A stretch of DNA of 17,241 bases from Nitrospinota bacterium (GTDB lineage Bacteria > UBA8248). The DNA is taken from NCBI GenBank assembly GCA_029937135.1, contig JAPYQX010000022.1, positions 1 to 17,241 on the forward strand, given 5' to 3'. How positions within the stretch are numbered: position 1 is the stretch's first letter; each line of letters begins with the position of its first letter. Position numbers and translations under genes: made by a program. Positions 1 to 7,003 of this stretch are shown one piece after another. The notes beneath the pieces were generated by a model. It ran no database searches and was not told the DNA's origin. It was given only the letters and a program-made list of their open reading frames with translations.

Positions 1-87
1 GAACTGGGGTACTGGGTCGAGACCCATGCCGAGGAAATCGAGGCGGCCAACCAGCGCTACCAGGAGAGAACGAAGAAAACCGCCTGA
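1..87 (+). CDS. C-terminal fragment of an unidentified protein
   Basis: The first reading frame is open from the window edge to a TGA at 85-87 and gives 28 residues, starting ELGYWVETHAEEIEAANQRY and ending in a lysine-rich KKTA. The piece is hydrophilic and probably helical. It is too short for a family assignment. It converges with the RidA-like gene on the other strand, with 22 bases between the two stop codons and no clear hairpin terminator. That it is coding is an inference from frame continuity and a plausible C-terminus. Confidence 0.45.
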   Translation, partial: ELGYWVETHAEEIEAANQRYQERTKKTA

Positions 88-109
88 CCGGGCGGGTTAT
101 TCGTCTCCG

Positions 110-502
110 TTATTCATCGCCAACAACGGCGACGGCCTGAATTTCCACCATCATCTCGGGCTTGGCGAACCCCGCGACCGTAATCAGGGCGCTGCCGGGG
201 AAATTTTCGGGAAAATATTCCTTGCGAAGTTCCACGAACCGGCTTCCGTGGCGCACATCGAGTATAAAAACTGTCATCGTCACGATGTCGGCGAGTTTCC
301 CGCCGGCGCGGGCCAGCGTTTGGGCGATTTGCGTGAATGAGGCGTGCACCTGGGCATCGAAATCTCCCGCCAGTGAACTCCCCTCCTCGTCCCGCCACAT
401 TCCCACACCCGCGAGCCACACCATCCTCCCCCCCCGCGTAGCGACCGCCGGGGAAAAAGACCGATCCTTCTGCCAGGTCCCCTTGAAATATTCTCGAGGC
501 AT
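110..502 (-). CDS. RidA/YjgF-family protein, atypical (no catalytic Arg)
   Basis: A 130-residue protein of the YjgF/YER057c/UK114 (RidA) fold, which forms trimers. Canonical members hydrolyse reactive enamine/imine intermediates of amino acid metabolism. Family features are the C-terminal block FPGSALITVAGFAKPEMMVE (101-120) with the conserved Glu at 120, and a LADIVTMTVFILD strand-helix region. The usual PARS arginine, which binds the substrate carboxylate in E. coli RidA, is replaced by PGS, so the imine deaminase activity should not be assumed; this fits the non-archetypal Rid subfamilies. I chose the ATG at 502 because GGGAGG lies just upstream of it; an in-frame ATG at 520 has no such site. 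It is the last gene of the minus-strand operon, 29 bases after the MFS gene. The family call is firm; the function is open. Confidence 0.88.
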   Translation of the reverse strand: MPREYFKGTWQKDRSFSPAVATRGGRMVWLAGVGMWRDEEGSSLAGDFDAQVHASFTQIAQTLARAGGKLADIVTMTVFILDVRHGSRFVELRKEYFPENFPGSALITVAGFAKPEMMVEIQAVAVVGDE

Positions 503-520
503 CTTGACCTCCCGTTTCAT

Positions 521-550
521 GAGTTGAGTGGTTATGAGTTGAATGGTTGA
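521..550. repeat. 15-bp imperfect tandem duplication at MFS gene end
   Basis: GAGTTGAGTGGTTAT (521-535) is followed directly by GAGTTGAATGGTTGA (536-550), differing at three positions. The second copy lies in the last codons of the MFS gene and the first contains its stop codon and the start of the gap before the RidA-like gene. It looks like a small slippage duplication with no evident function. Confidence 0.5.
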
Positions 551-1794
551 ATCGCTTTTTTCCCGGGCAGCCGAACCGCCACCAGCATCGCCGACCAGAT
601 GACGAGCCCATAGAAGAAAAAACTCACGTCCAGACTATAACGCTCCGCCAGCCACCCTCCCGCCAGGGGAGCGATAAAACTCAGGCCGTGCATGGTGTAA
701 ATGACGCCAACCGAGGATGCGAGCACCTCGGGCTCGCAAAGGTCGGCCGTCGCCGTAAGGATGATGGGGCTCACGAAGCTGAAGACCCCCGCCATCATCG
801 AGATCAAAATCAAGGCGGTATCCCAGGTCGCGAATGGAATGGCCATGGTCAGCGCCCCGGCCCCGAGAAGGGGAACCATCAGCGCGGCCCGCGCGCCCCA
901 ACGGGAATATAAGTAGCCCATGAGCGGTTTCGAGACGGCCCCGGCCGCGAAGTAGAGAGAAACGGCCAACCCGATGGCCGCCGTATCCATCCCCAGTTTC
1001 GTCGAGGCGATCAGGGGCAGGAACCCAATCATCCCTTTCGTTCCGATTCCCCGAAGCATGTAGGTCAGCGCCAGAAGAATGACATTGCGGTTCCTGAAAA
1101 CGCGGACCAGCATCGCCCGGACACCCTCCCCTTTGCGCTGCGCGGCCGCCCCGGACGATTTCCCGTGAAAGCGGACTCCCACCATCGGCAACAGGGCCAG
1201 CGCGGGAACCGCGCAGGCGGCAACGGCAATTCTCCAGTTCGCCACGGCGGCGATGGCCGCCTGAAGAAGCGGCATGACACTCGTCCCGATATTGCCCCCG
1301 AGTCCGTGATAGGAGATGGCGAACGAGCGGTGCGCCGAAAATCGCTCGGCGGCCAGCGCCGTACCGCAGGGGTGGTAGGTGGAATTTCCCGCTCCGGCCA
1401 GAAAAGAGAGCACGAGCAAGGAGGTGAAGCTATGCATCCAACTCATCAGGATAAACGACAAGGCGGCCAGGCTTAGGCCGGCGATGAGGATCGCCTTTTT
1501 GCGGCCCGTGTAATCGGCCAGAATCGAGAGGGGATATAAAAACAGGAATGTCGCCAGACTAAACGTGCTGAGCAACGTTCCGGCCTCGACGGTCGAGAGA
1601 CCCAGGTCGGCCACGATAAGCGCCAGCACCGGAACGAGCATGTTCGAGAAGCCGTCGCTCAATCCATGAGTCGATCCGATAAGGGTCAGATCGAAATAAT
1701 CCCGCCGCTCCCAGGGAGCGGCTTCCCCCCGGGCAAGCACCCCCGGGACGGACACCCCTGGGGTGGGGGGGCTCTCGCCGCCGCCCGCCGTCAT
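532..1794 (-). CDS. MFS transporter, Fsr (fosmidomycin resistance)-like
   Basis: A 420-residue inner-membrane protein of the major facilitator superfamily, with about twelve hydrophobic segments by eye. The loop between TM2 and TM3 carries the MFS signature in the form LADYTGRKKA. The YHPCGTALAAERF and SYHGLGGNIGTSVMPLL segments resemble the Fsr branch, whose members export small molecules by proton antiport. The start is set at the ATG at 1794, which overlaps the TGA of the upstream peptidase gene (ATGA, four bases); upstream in-frame starts reach further into that gene and are less likely. This overlap suggests translational coupling with the peptidase, so the exported or imported compound may be a substrate or product of that enzyme. 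The family is well supported; substrate and direction of transport are unknown. Confidence 0.88.
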   Translation of the reverse strand: MTAGGGESPPTPGVSVPGVLARGEAAPWERRDYFDLTLIGSTHGLSDGFSNMLVPVLALIVADLGLSTVEAGTLLSTFSLATFLFLYPLSILADYTGRKKAILIAGLSLAALSFILMSWMHSFTSLLVLSFLAGAGNSTYHPCGTALAAERFSAHRSFAISYHGLGGNIGTSVMPLLQAAIAAVANWRIAVAACAVPALALLPMVGVRFHGKSSGAAAQRKGEGVRAMLVRVFRNRNVILLALTYMLRGIGTKGMIGFLPLIASTKLGMDTAAIGLAVSLYFAAGAVSKPLMGYLYSRWGARAALMVPLLGAGALTMAIPFATWDTALILISMMAGVFSFVSPIILTATADLCEPEVLASSVGVIYTMHGLSFIAPLAGGWLAERYSLDVSFFFYGLVIWSAMLVAVRLPGKKAIQPFNS

Positions 1795-2798
1795 CCCAGG
1801 TCGCGCCAGGCCGGAAGAAAGCCGAAACCGTCCGCCTCGATGACGGCCCGGCATATGGCGCGGGCGAGGGCCACCTGGGCCGCCGCGCCCACCACATCGA
1901 GAGATTCTTTTTTACCCCCGCGCGATACGGCGAAAACGACATCCCCGTCCACGGTCGTGTAGGAGGGGCGCACGGTTTTAATCAGACCGTTCGCCGCCAT
2001 TTGCGAGAGCTTCTGGGTTTCGGGCTTCGTCAAGTGAACGTCGGTCGCGACAACGCCGAGTGTGGTGTTCTCCCCCGGGCCGGAAAACCCCTCGTGGGGG
2101 CGGCCACGGGTGCGGAGGTAGTGGGTCGTATCGACGATGCCCCCCTCGGGCGATTCGCCGCGCGGGCCGGCGAGCGCAACGCCAGAGTCGGGATCGTACA
2201 CTCCGCCATAGGCATTCACCGCCGCCAGGGCGCCCACGACACCGCCTCCGGGCAGTTTCACGCTGGCCGTCCCGGCCCCGCCTTTCATCGCCCGCTCCCG
2301 GCCCAGGAGTTTGCCCACCGTGGCGCCGGTGCCCGCGCCGACGCTCCCCTGAGGGCCTTCCCGGTCCACGGCGGCTTCGCAGGCGGCGCGGCCCATCGCG
2401 GCATCGGGCCGGACATCTCCCCCCCCCGAGGCGAGATCGAACAGGACCGCGGCGGCCACCGTCGGTACTTTATAGCCGGCCGCCGGGAACCCCCTACCCT
2501 GCTCCTCTAGATAGCGCGTCACACCGTCCGCCGAGGCAAGACCATAGGCGCTTCCCCCCGTCAGGAGGACGGCATCCAGGTTTCCGACCAGGTGCTCGGG
2601 GCGCAGAGCATCTATCCCCCGGGTGGCGGTCGCCGTCCCCCGAAGCTCGCAGGCGCCCACCGCGCCAGGTGGGCATATCACCACGCTGAGGCCGGTCAGG
2701 GCCTCCCGGTCCTGGGCGTGGCCCAGTAAAAATCCGGGAACATCGGTGATGCAGCCGGACAGGCCGGGCGGCCTGTCTCGTTGAGGGGCCCCATCCAT
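1791..2798 (-). CDS. P1/S58-family peptidase (DmpA/NylC-type Ntn hydrolase)
   Basis: A 335-residue member of the DmpA/BapA/NylC family: aminopeptidases, beta-peptidases and amidases that activate by cleaving themselves into two chains. The N-terminal part has TDVPGFLLGHAQD and LLTGGSAYGLASADGV, and the middle has the glycine-rich GSVGAGTGATVGK and VGALAAVNAYG blocks. The predicted cleavage point is GEN/TTLGVVATD, making Thr245 (counting from the ATG) the new N-terminal nucleophile, as in NylC; DmpA uses Ser. There is no signal peptide, so it should act in the cytoplasm. The start is the ATG at 2798, which shares one base with the TGA of the DsbA-like gene (TGATG); a TTG one codon earlier is possible. 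The 3' end overlaps the MFS start by four bases. The family is firm; the substrate is unknown. Confidence 0.92.
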   Translation of the reverse strand: MDGAPQRDRPPGLSGCITDVPGFLLGHAQDREALTGLSVVICPPGAVGACELRGTATATRGIDALRPEHLVGNLDAVLLTGGSAYGLASADGVTRYLEEQGRGFPAAGYKVPTVAAAVLFDLASGGGDVRPDAAMGRAACEAAVDREGPQGSVGAGTGATVGKLLGRERAMKGGAGTASVKLPGGGVVGALAAVNAYGGVYDPDSGVALAGPRGESPEGGIVDTTHYLRTRGRPHEGFSGPGENTTLGVVATDVHLTKPETQKLSQMAANGLIKTVRPSYTTVDGDVVFAVSRGGKKESLDVVGAAAQVALARAICRAVIEADGFGFLPAWRDLG

Positions 2799-3451
2799 CA
2801 AAACTGCGGCAACCCCTGAGAGGTCTGCTTAGGCAACTCGCCGTTTTCGAGAACATGGTTAATCACGAAGCGGTAATTTTCCCTCGGAACAGCGCCCACG
2901 AGCATGGCCTCATCGTTCACGACCACGGTCGGAATTCCCGTCACCCCCCGGTTGATCGCGTCGGTGTACTCCCTGACAGCTTGATCGCGGTGGAACTCGC
3001 TCGCCACCTCGTCGCGGAAGAGGTCCACGTCGAGGCCGCTCTTTTCGGCCACGTCGGCAAGAACTTCCATCTGGGAAATGTCCCGGTTATGGGTGAAAAG
3101 AGCCGCCAGGAGGCTCATGTGAAAGGCATCCCAAAGCTCGGGCCCCTGGGCGCGGGCGGCCAAACCCGCTTGAGCCATGGGCATCGAGCAGATGGGGTAG
3201 TCCCCGCCGTTTTCCCACATCCGGTAGTCGCCCGATTCGGGCTGGGCGTTGCACCGCTCCCAGTTGCTCCGGCGGTAGTCGTTGAATACGGCCGTGGGGT
3301 CGGGCTCGGGACGGAGCATGAACACCCGGGGCTCGAAAATCACCTTGTTCCCGTATTCTTCCTCGATCATCTTCAGGCGCACGGCCGAGTTAAAACACCA
3401 GGGTCACAAAAAATCGCTATAGACCGTCAACTTCACGGGATCTTGCGCCAT
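2798..3451 (-). CDS. DsbA/FrnE-family oxidoreductase, predicted selenoprotein (UPWC)
   Basis: A thioredoxin-fold protein of the DsbA/FrnE type, 217 residues if the in-frame TGA at 3404-3406 is read as selenocysteine. The ATG at 3451 follows AGGAG by seven bases, and the N-terminus reads MAQDPVKLTVYSDFL, then TGA (codon 16), then PWCFNSAVRLKMIEEEYG. Relatives have SDF-x-CPWC here, so TGA replaces the first, nucleophilic Cys; Cys19 is kept. The insertion domain and a cis-Pro loop (GVTGIPTVVVND) follow, intact. No signal peptide is visible, so it is probably cytoplasmic. Starting after the TGA (GTG at 3382) would remove the first strand and active site and has no good ribosome site. A hairpin that could act as SECIS lies just downstream. 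The gene sits 10 bases after the SAM hydrolase gene and overlaps the peptidase by one base. The alternative is a Cys-to-stop mutation or base-call error. Confidence 0.82.
3373..3388 (-). promoter_or_regulatory. Candidate bacterial SECIS hairpin
   Basis: Counting from the base after the UGA on the minus strand, bases 16-31 can fold as UCGGCC, loop GUGC, GCCUGA: U-A, C-G, G.U, G-C, one C/C mismatch, C-G. The loop begins with G, 22 bases past the UGA, which fits the known loose rule for bacterial SECIS elements (short stem within the coding region and a G at the first or second loop position). The stem is weak, and a second fold (CUGGUG with CGCCUG, 3-30) competes. Bacterial SECIS elements are poorly conserved, so this supports but does not prove recoding. 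Confidence 0.4.
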
Positions 3452-3461
3452 CGTAGAGCTC

Positions 3462-4355
3462 CTATGATTTATTGAGATGAAATCTCACTTTTACCGGCGT
3501 CCCCCGGCCCGCGCCGAGTTCGTCCGCCGCCCTGCCCTCGGGAAGAAAAATTTCAAGCCGCGACCAGCTGTTGAAATGCGCGCCGCACCGCCCCTTTTCC
3601 CCTTCCCGGTAAAACTCGCTGAGCCCCAGGATGGTCACCCCCGCGACTTCAATGGTGGGGGTCAGCGTCCCCTCGTTCTCCCCCGCGAGGCTCTCACCGT
3701 CCCAGAACACCCCGGTATCGATATTCGTAATCAAGTTTCCGAATCGATCAACATATACCACCTCGCCGTCGATGCCGCCTCCCGGCCGCACCTGGCAATC
3801 GGATTTCTTCAGCCTCACCGGGTCGTCGATGAGCGGGCCAAAATCGTCGGGATCCTCGCCGTTCGAGAGATAGGCCGCCACCGGGGCGAAAACATCCCTC
3901 CCGTGAAAGGTCGAGCTGATTTTCTCCAGGAAAAAATCAACCGCGCGCAAATCCCTCACCCAAAGAAAAGCGGGGTCATCGTAAACATGGGAAAAAATCC
4001 CGTTGTCCGGCCCCACGAAGAGATAGTTTTCCGTGGCCACCAGGATACCCCGGCGATCTCCGCCAACGCCGGGGTCCACCACCGCCATATGAATCGTTCC
4101 CCTTGGAAAGTAGTGATACGCCATCGCGAGGACATCGGCGCCGACCTCGATGTTGTAGGGATCGATAGCGTGCGAGATATCCACTATCTGGACTTCGGGG
4201 TTCACACCGAATATGACGCCCTTCATCACCGCGACGGAATTGTCGTCGGTGCCGAAGTCCGAAAGGAGCGTGATAACGCGGCGAGAGGATTCCTGCTCGT
4301 CGAGTTCCCGCCCCCCCTCGTCGTAGGGGTCTGGACGCGATTGGGCGTCGCTCAT
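3462..4355 (-). CDS. SAM hydroxide adenosyltransferase (DUF62 family)
   Basis: A 297-residue member of the DUF62 family (relatives of fluorinase and chlorinase), known to hydrolyse S-adenosylmethionine to adenosine and methionine using an activated water. The N-terminal domain begins at residue 27 (VITLLSDFGTDD). The Asp-Arg-His set described for the hydrolase is visible as Asp94 and Arg101 in VDPGVGGDRR and His151 in FHGRD; the C-terminal beta-barrel has VVYVDRFGNLITNI. Residues 1-26 form a polar extension. The ATG shares one base with the stop of the mtaB-like gene (TAATG), and the TAG end overlaps the ribosome site of the DsbA-like gene. Association with a SAM-using tRNA methylthiotransferase suggests a role in SAM turnover, but this is inference. 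Family assignment is firm. Confidence 0.93.
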   Translation of the reverse strand: MSDAQSRPDPYDEGGRELDEQESSRRVITLLSDFGTDDNSVAVMKGVIFGVNPEVQIVDISHAIDPYNIEVGADVLAMAYHYFPRGTIHMAVVDPGVGGDRRGILVATENYLFVGPDNGIFSHVYDDPAFLWVRDLRAVDFFLEKISSTFHGRDVFAPVAAYLSNGEDPDDFGPLIDDPVRLKKSDCQVRPGGGIDGEVVYVDRFGNLITNIDTGVFWDGESLAGENEGTLTPTIEVAGVTILGLSEFYREGEKGRCGAHFNSWSRLEIFLPEGRAADELGAGRGTPVKVRFHLNKS

Positions 4356-5770
4356 TACACCGCCACTCCCAAAATAGCCTCTTCCCGGCCGGCGGCCGGG
4401 TCATGGGCTCCGCCCCTGCCGCCGGACGACAGGCGCACGGGCACAATCTCTCCAATCCATTCCTCGGGTCCATCAATCGCCACACGCACGTAATTGTCCG
4501 TCAGGCCGCTGAGGAGGCCGTCCTTGCGCCGTCCCTCGATAAGCACCTCAAGCCGCGAGGCTCCGATCTGTGAGGCCGCGAACGCGGCCCACTTTCGCCG
4601 GCCAAGCTCCCTCAGAGCGCGAACCCGGCGGCGGGACTCCTCTCCGTGCAAACGGCCCGGCATCTGCGCGGCGGGGGTATTCTCGCGCGGAGAGTAAGGA
4701 AAAACATGAAGATAGGCGATGGGAGACTCCCGGACCCAGGCCATCGTCCGGTCGAAGGCCTCCGCGCTCTCGCCCGGAAAACCCGCGATGAAATCGGCCC
4801 CGAGACATATTCCGGGAATCACTCTCGCCAGCTCGGCGAACCGCCTGGCGCACCGCTCGGCCGTATAGTTGCGTCCCATCGCCCGGAGAATTCCGTCGTC
4901 CCCGCTCTGAACCGGAATGTGAAAATGGCGGCACGCATAGGCTCCCGTTTTTTTCCTTCCAAACGCGCTCTCGGCGCTGACGCGCACAAGCTCGCGCGTC
5001 ACCTCCCCCGGCTCAACGGAGGAGAGGCGCACCCGCCGCAATCCGCCCTCCTCGATCAATCGGCCCAGGAGGCGGCTCAGGGTTTCCCTTGGTTTCAAAT
5101 CCCGGCCATAGGCGCCCAGATGAACGCCGGTGAGAACAACTTCCTTGTGCCCCCCCCCGGCCAGCCGCCGGGCGTGACGGAGGCAATCATCCGCCGCGAG
5201 AGAACGGCTTGGCCCGCGCGCGAGGGTCGTCGCGCAGAACGAGCACGAGAAATTGCACCCGTCCTGGACCTTGAGGTAGGCCCTTGTCCTGCCCTCGAAA
5301 TGTTCGATGGGAATAACGTCCAGTTCGTCGCGGCGGCCGATAGCGGCTGCGCGCACCTCGGCGGGCGCCCCTTCCTCCCGCAACTCAGTGTCAGGCCGCC
5401 ACACGGCGCTGGCCAAGTGCTCGGGAAGGCGCATCTTCTCGGCATTGCCCAAAAGAAGGTCCGCCTCCGGAATGAGCATCCCCCCGGGGTTCGCCTGGAC
5501 CGAGCAGCCGGCGAGGATGATTTTCGCCCCCACGGGCGCCCGGCGCCTCGCCTGCCGGGCCAGCCGCCTGCCCTCACGATCGGCCTCGGATGTCACCGTA
5601 CAGGTGTTGATGACATAAACATCCGCCTCGGCCTCGAAGGGAACAATCTCGCAACCGCTCTCGCCGCACAGATGACGAATCCCCTCGCCCTCGGCTTGAT
5701 TGAGTTTGCAGCCCAGACTAAAAACAGCGATTCGGCGGCGGGTGGGTTTCAACCCATTCGATTCATGCAA
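4355..5770 (-). CDS. mtaB: tRNA t6A37 methylthiotransferase, MtaB-like radical SAM enzyme
   Basis: A 471-residue methylthiotransferase of the MiaB/RimO/MtaB group. The N-terminal UPF0004 domain has Cys21 (SLGCKLNQAEGE), Cys57 (VINTCTVTSEADREGR) and Cys89 (LAGCSVQ), ligands of the auxiliary 4Fe-4S cluster. The radical SAM domain has Cys172, Cys176 and Cys179 in GCNFSCSFCATTLARG, and a C-terminal TRAM-like domain ends the protein. The GCK-x-NQ-x-E motif, the FHIPVQSGDD block and IAGFPGE favour MtaB, which converts t6A37 to ms2t6A37 in ANN-reading tRNAs, over MiaB or RimO. The start is a TTG at 5770, six bases after GAGGG; no ATG fits the conserved N-terminus. It heads the minus-strand operon. 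The subtype is slightly less certain than the family. Confidence 0.9.
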   Translation of the reverse strand: MHESNGLKPTRRRIAVFSLGCKLNQAEGEGIRHLCGESGCEIVPFEAEADVYVINTCTVTSEADREGRRLARQARRRAPVGAKIILAGCSVQANPGGMLIPEADLLLGNAEKMRLPEHLASAVWRPDTELREEGAPAEVRAAAIGRRDELDVIPIEHFEGRTRAYLKVQDGCNFSCSFCATTLARGPSRSLAADDCLRHARRLAGGGHKEVVLTGVHLGAYGRDLKPRETLSRLLGRLIEEGGLRRVRLSSVEPGEVTRELVRVSAESAFGRKKTGAYACRHFHIPVQSGDDGILRAMGRNYTAERCARRFAELARVIPGICLGADFIAGFPGESAEAFDRTMAWVRESPIAYLHVFPYSPRENTPAAQMPGRLHGEESRRRVRALRELGRRKWAAFAASQIGASRLEVLIEGRRKDGLLSGLTDNYVRVAIDGPEEWIGEIVPVRLSSGGRGGAHDPAAGREEAILGVAV

Positions 5771-5825
5771 GAGAAACCCTCAAGATTGCTCACGGGACAC
5801 GCCCAAGTAATTGACTATCAAGCAA

Positions 5826-5854
5826 ATTCTATGACGCCCTCCCCGAGCCCGCAA
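5826..5854 (-). promoter_or_regulatory. Predicted sigma70-type promoter for the mtaB operon
   Basis: On the minus strand TTGCGG (5854-5849) and TAGAAT (5831-5826) are separated by exactly 17 bases. The -10 box matches five of six consensus positions and the -35 box three of six. The expected start near 5819 leaves a leader of about 50 bases before the TTG start of mtaB. It is the best promoter-like pair in this 327-base divergent gap. Confidence 0.4.
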
Positions 5855-5977
5855 GGGTCCGATCACTTGACGCCGGACGGGGGGAACTGATAGGTTAGCC
5901 GCGAAAATTCCAAAGGGGTGAAGTCCATCAAATAAGCTTTTCAGCATTGATTTTTATGGGATTTCCAGGCTTTTAGG

Positions 5978-6028
5978 CGGACCGTCTTCTCCTTTAAATT
6001 CAGGGTGGGTAATTTTTCAGACGGTTCG
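5978..6028. repeat. Inverted repeat in the leader region of the cox-like operon
   Basis: CGGACCGTC (5978-5986) and GACGGTTCG (6020-6028) are complementary apart from one G.U pair in RNA, with 33 bases between them. It lies in the gap between the divergent mtaB and FAD-subunit genes, just upstream of a second, tighter inverted repeat. It may be a leader stem or an operator; the rest of the gap 5771-6097 shows no open frame with coding character. Confidence 0.35.
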
Positions 6029-6047
6029 GCCACATCGAATATTGTTT

Positions 6048-6078
6048 GAATGTCGGCTACCTTTTAAAGCGGACATTC
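6048..6078. repeat. Inverted repeat just upstream of the FAD-subunit gene
   Basis: GAATGTC (6048-6054) and GACATTC (6072-6078) are perfect complements. One mismatch further in, GCT (6056-6058) pairs with AGC (6068-6070), leaving a nine-base loop. The end is 19 bases before the TTG start and only a few bases before its ribosome site. It could be a dyad operator or an mRNA hairpin controlling initiation. There is no U-run after it, so it is not a simple terminator. Confidence 0.5.
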
Positions 6079-6097
6079 CGAAAGGCGGGGGTGAACA

Positions 6098-6964
6098 TTG
6101 CGGGGATTCGACTTTGTAACTCCAACCACGGTGCAGGCCGCTCTCAAGGCGACCAAGGGAAAGAAATATAAATTCATCGCCGGAGGCACGAACTTCATGC
6201 CTGACCTCCGGCACGATCACAGCGGCGAGACAAAGCTTGTGATCGACCTCATGCGCATCAAATCCCTGACGGGGATTTCCGCCGCCAAGGGGACGATAAA
6301 ACTCGGGGCTCTCACAACCGTGACCGACCTCCTGGAGAGCCGCCTCATCGCCCGTGAAGCGCCCATTCTCGTGGCCATGGCCGCCAAGTTCGCCGGCCCC
6401 ATCATCCGGAACCGGGCGACTGTCGCCGGCAACCTCATCGACGGGGGCCCGGCCGCCGACATCGCGCCTCCCCTCCTGGCCCTGAAGGCAGCCGTCAAGC
6501 TTGCCGGCCCAAGGGGAAGGCGGACGGTCGCGCTCGACAAATTCCTCACCGGGTACCGCAAAACCGACATCAAACCGGGCGAGATCATCACGGAAATCAC
6601 TTTCCCCTCCCCCGGCAAAAACCACCTTCACGGCTTCTACAAACTCGCCCGGCGCAATGCCATGGCGATTACGGTCGTTGGCGCCTCGGTGGTTTTGAAG
6701 ATGAAGGGAGGCACCTGCCAGGAGGCGGGAATCGCGCTGGGCTCGGTGACGCCCGTTCCCATCCGGTGCTACGAGGCCGAGAAAATCCTTGAGGGAAACA
6801 AGATTACGCTCGATCTGGCCCAGAAAGCCGCTGAAGCCTGCGTCGTCGTCGCAACACCGATCGACGATATCCGCGCTTCGGCCGAATACCGCCAGTTGAT
6901 GTGCGAGGTCCTGCCGCGGCGCCTGATATGCCAGGCGGCCGGGATTTCGATAGACCCCAGCTAA
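6098..6964 (+). CDS. Molybdenum hydroxylase FAD-binding (medium) subunit, CoxM-like
   Basis: A 288-residue FAD subunit of the xanthine dehydrogenase/CO dehydrogenase family, which passes electrons from the 2Fe-2S subunit to the acceptor. FAD-binding motifs are AGGTN (28-32) and NRATVAGNLIDGGPAADIAP (105-124), close to the usual AGG-x-S/T and ATVGGN forms. The C-terminal domain of this fold follows from about residue 170. The start is a TTG at 6098: an in-frame TGA at 6092 rules out earlier starts, GGGGGTG precedes it, and the resulting MRGFDFVTPTTVQ matches the usual family start. It opens a plus-strand operon and lies 39 bases before the 2Fe-2S subunit. No large subunit gene is near. The substrate cannot be inferred. 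Confidence 0.93.
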   Translation: MRGFDFVTPTTVQAALKATKGKKYKFIAGGTNFMPDLRHDHSGETKLVIDLMRIKSLTGISAAKGTIKLGALTTVTDLLESRLIAREAPILVAMAAKFAGPIIRNRATVAGNLIDGGPAADIAPPLLALKAAVKLAGPRGRRTVALDKFLTGYRKTDIKPGEIITEITFPSPGKNHLHGFYKLARRNAMAITVVGASVVLKMKGGTCQEAGIALGSVTPVPIRCYEAEKILEGNKITLDLAQKAAEACVVVATPIDDIRASAEYRQLMCEVLPRRLICQAAGISIDPS

Positions 6965-7003
6965 ATTCACACTTCTCATTTTTTTTGGGAGAATAGGTCA
7001 AAA

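Noticed and set aside
2798..3382. DsbA-like gene starting at the GTG at 3382, after the TGA
   Set aside because: That start has no good ribosome site and loses the first beta strand and the CxxC active site, while a strong AGGAG-ATG start exists at 3451 in the same frame.
3477..4493. Plus-strand open frame opposite the SAM hydrolase gene
   Set aside because: The minus-strand frame has all DUF62 motifs; the plus-strand product is proline- and arginine-rich without recognisable domains.
4646..5890. Long plus-strand open frame (414 codons) opposite mtaB
   Set aside because: It is antisense to a well-supported radical SAM enzyme and its translation shows no family motifs; such shadows are common in GC-rich DNA.
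6017..6979. Minus-strand open frame of 320 codons opposite the FAD subunit
   Set aside because: It mirrors the FAD subunit gene and covers its leader repeats; no family features are visible.
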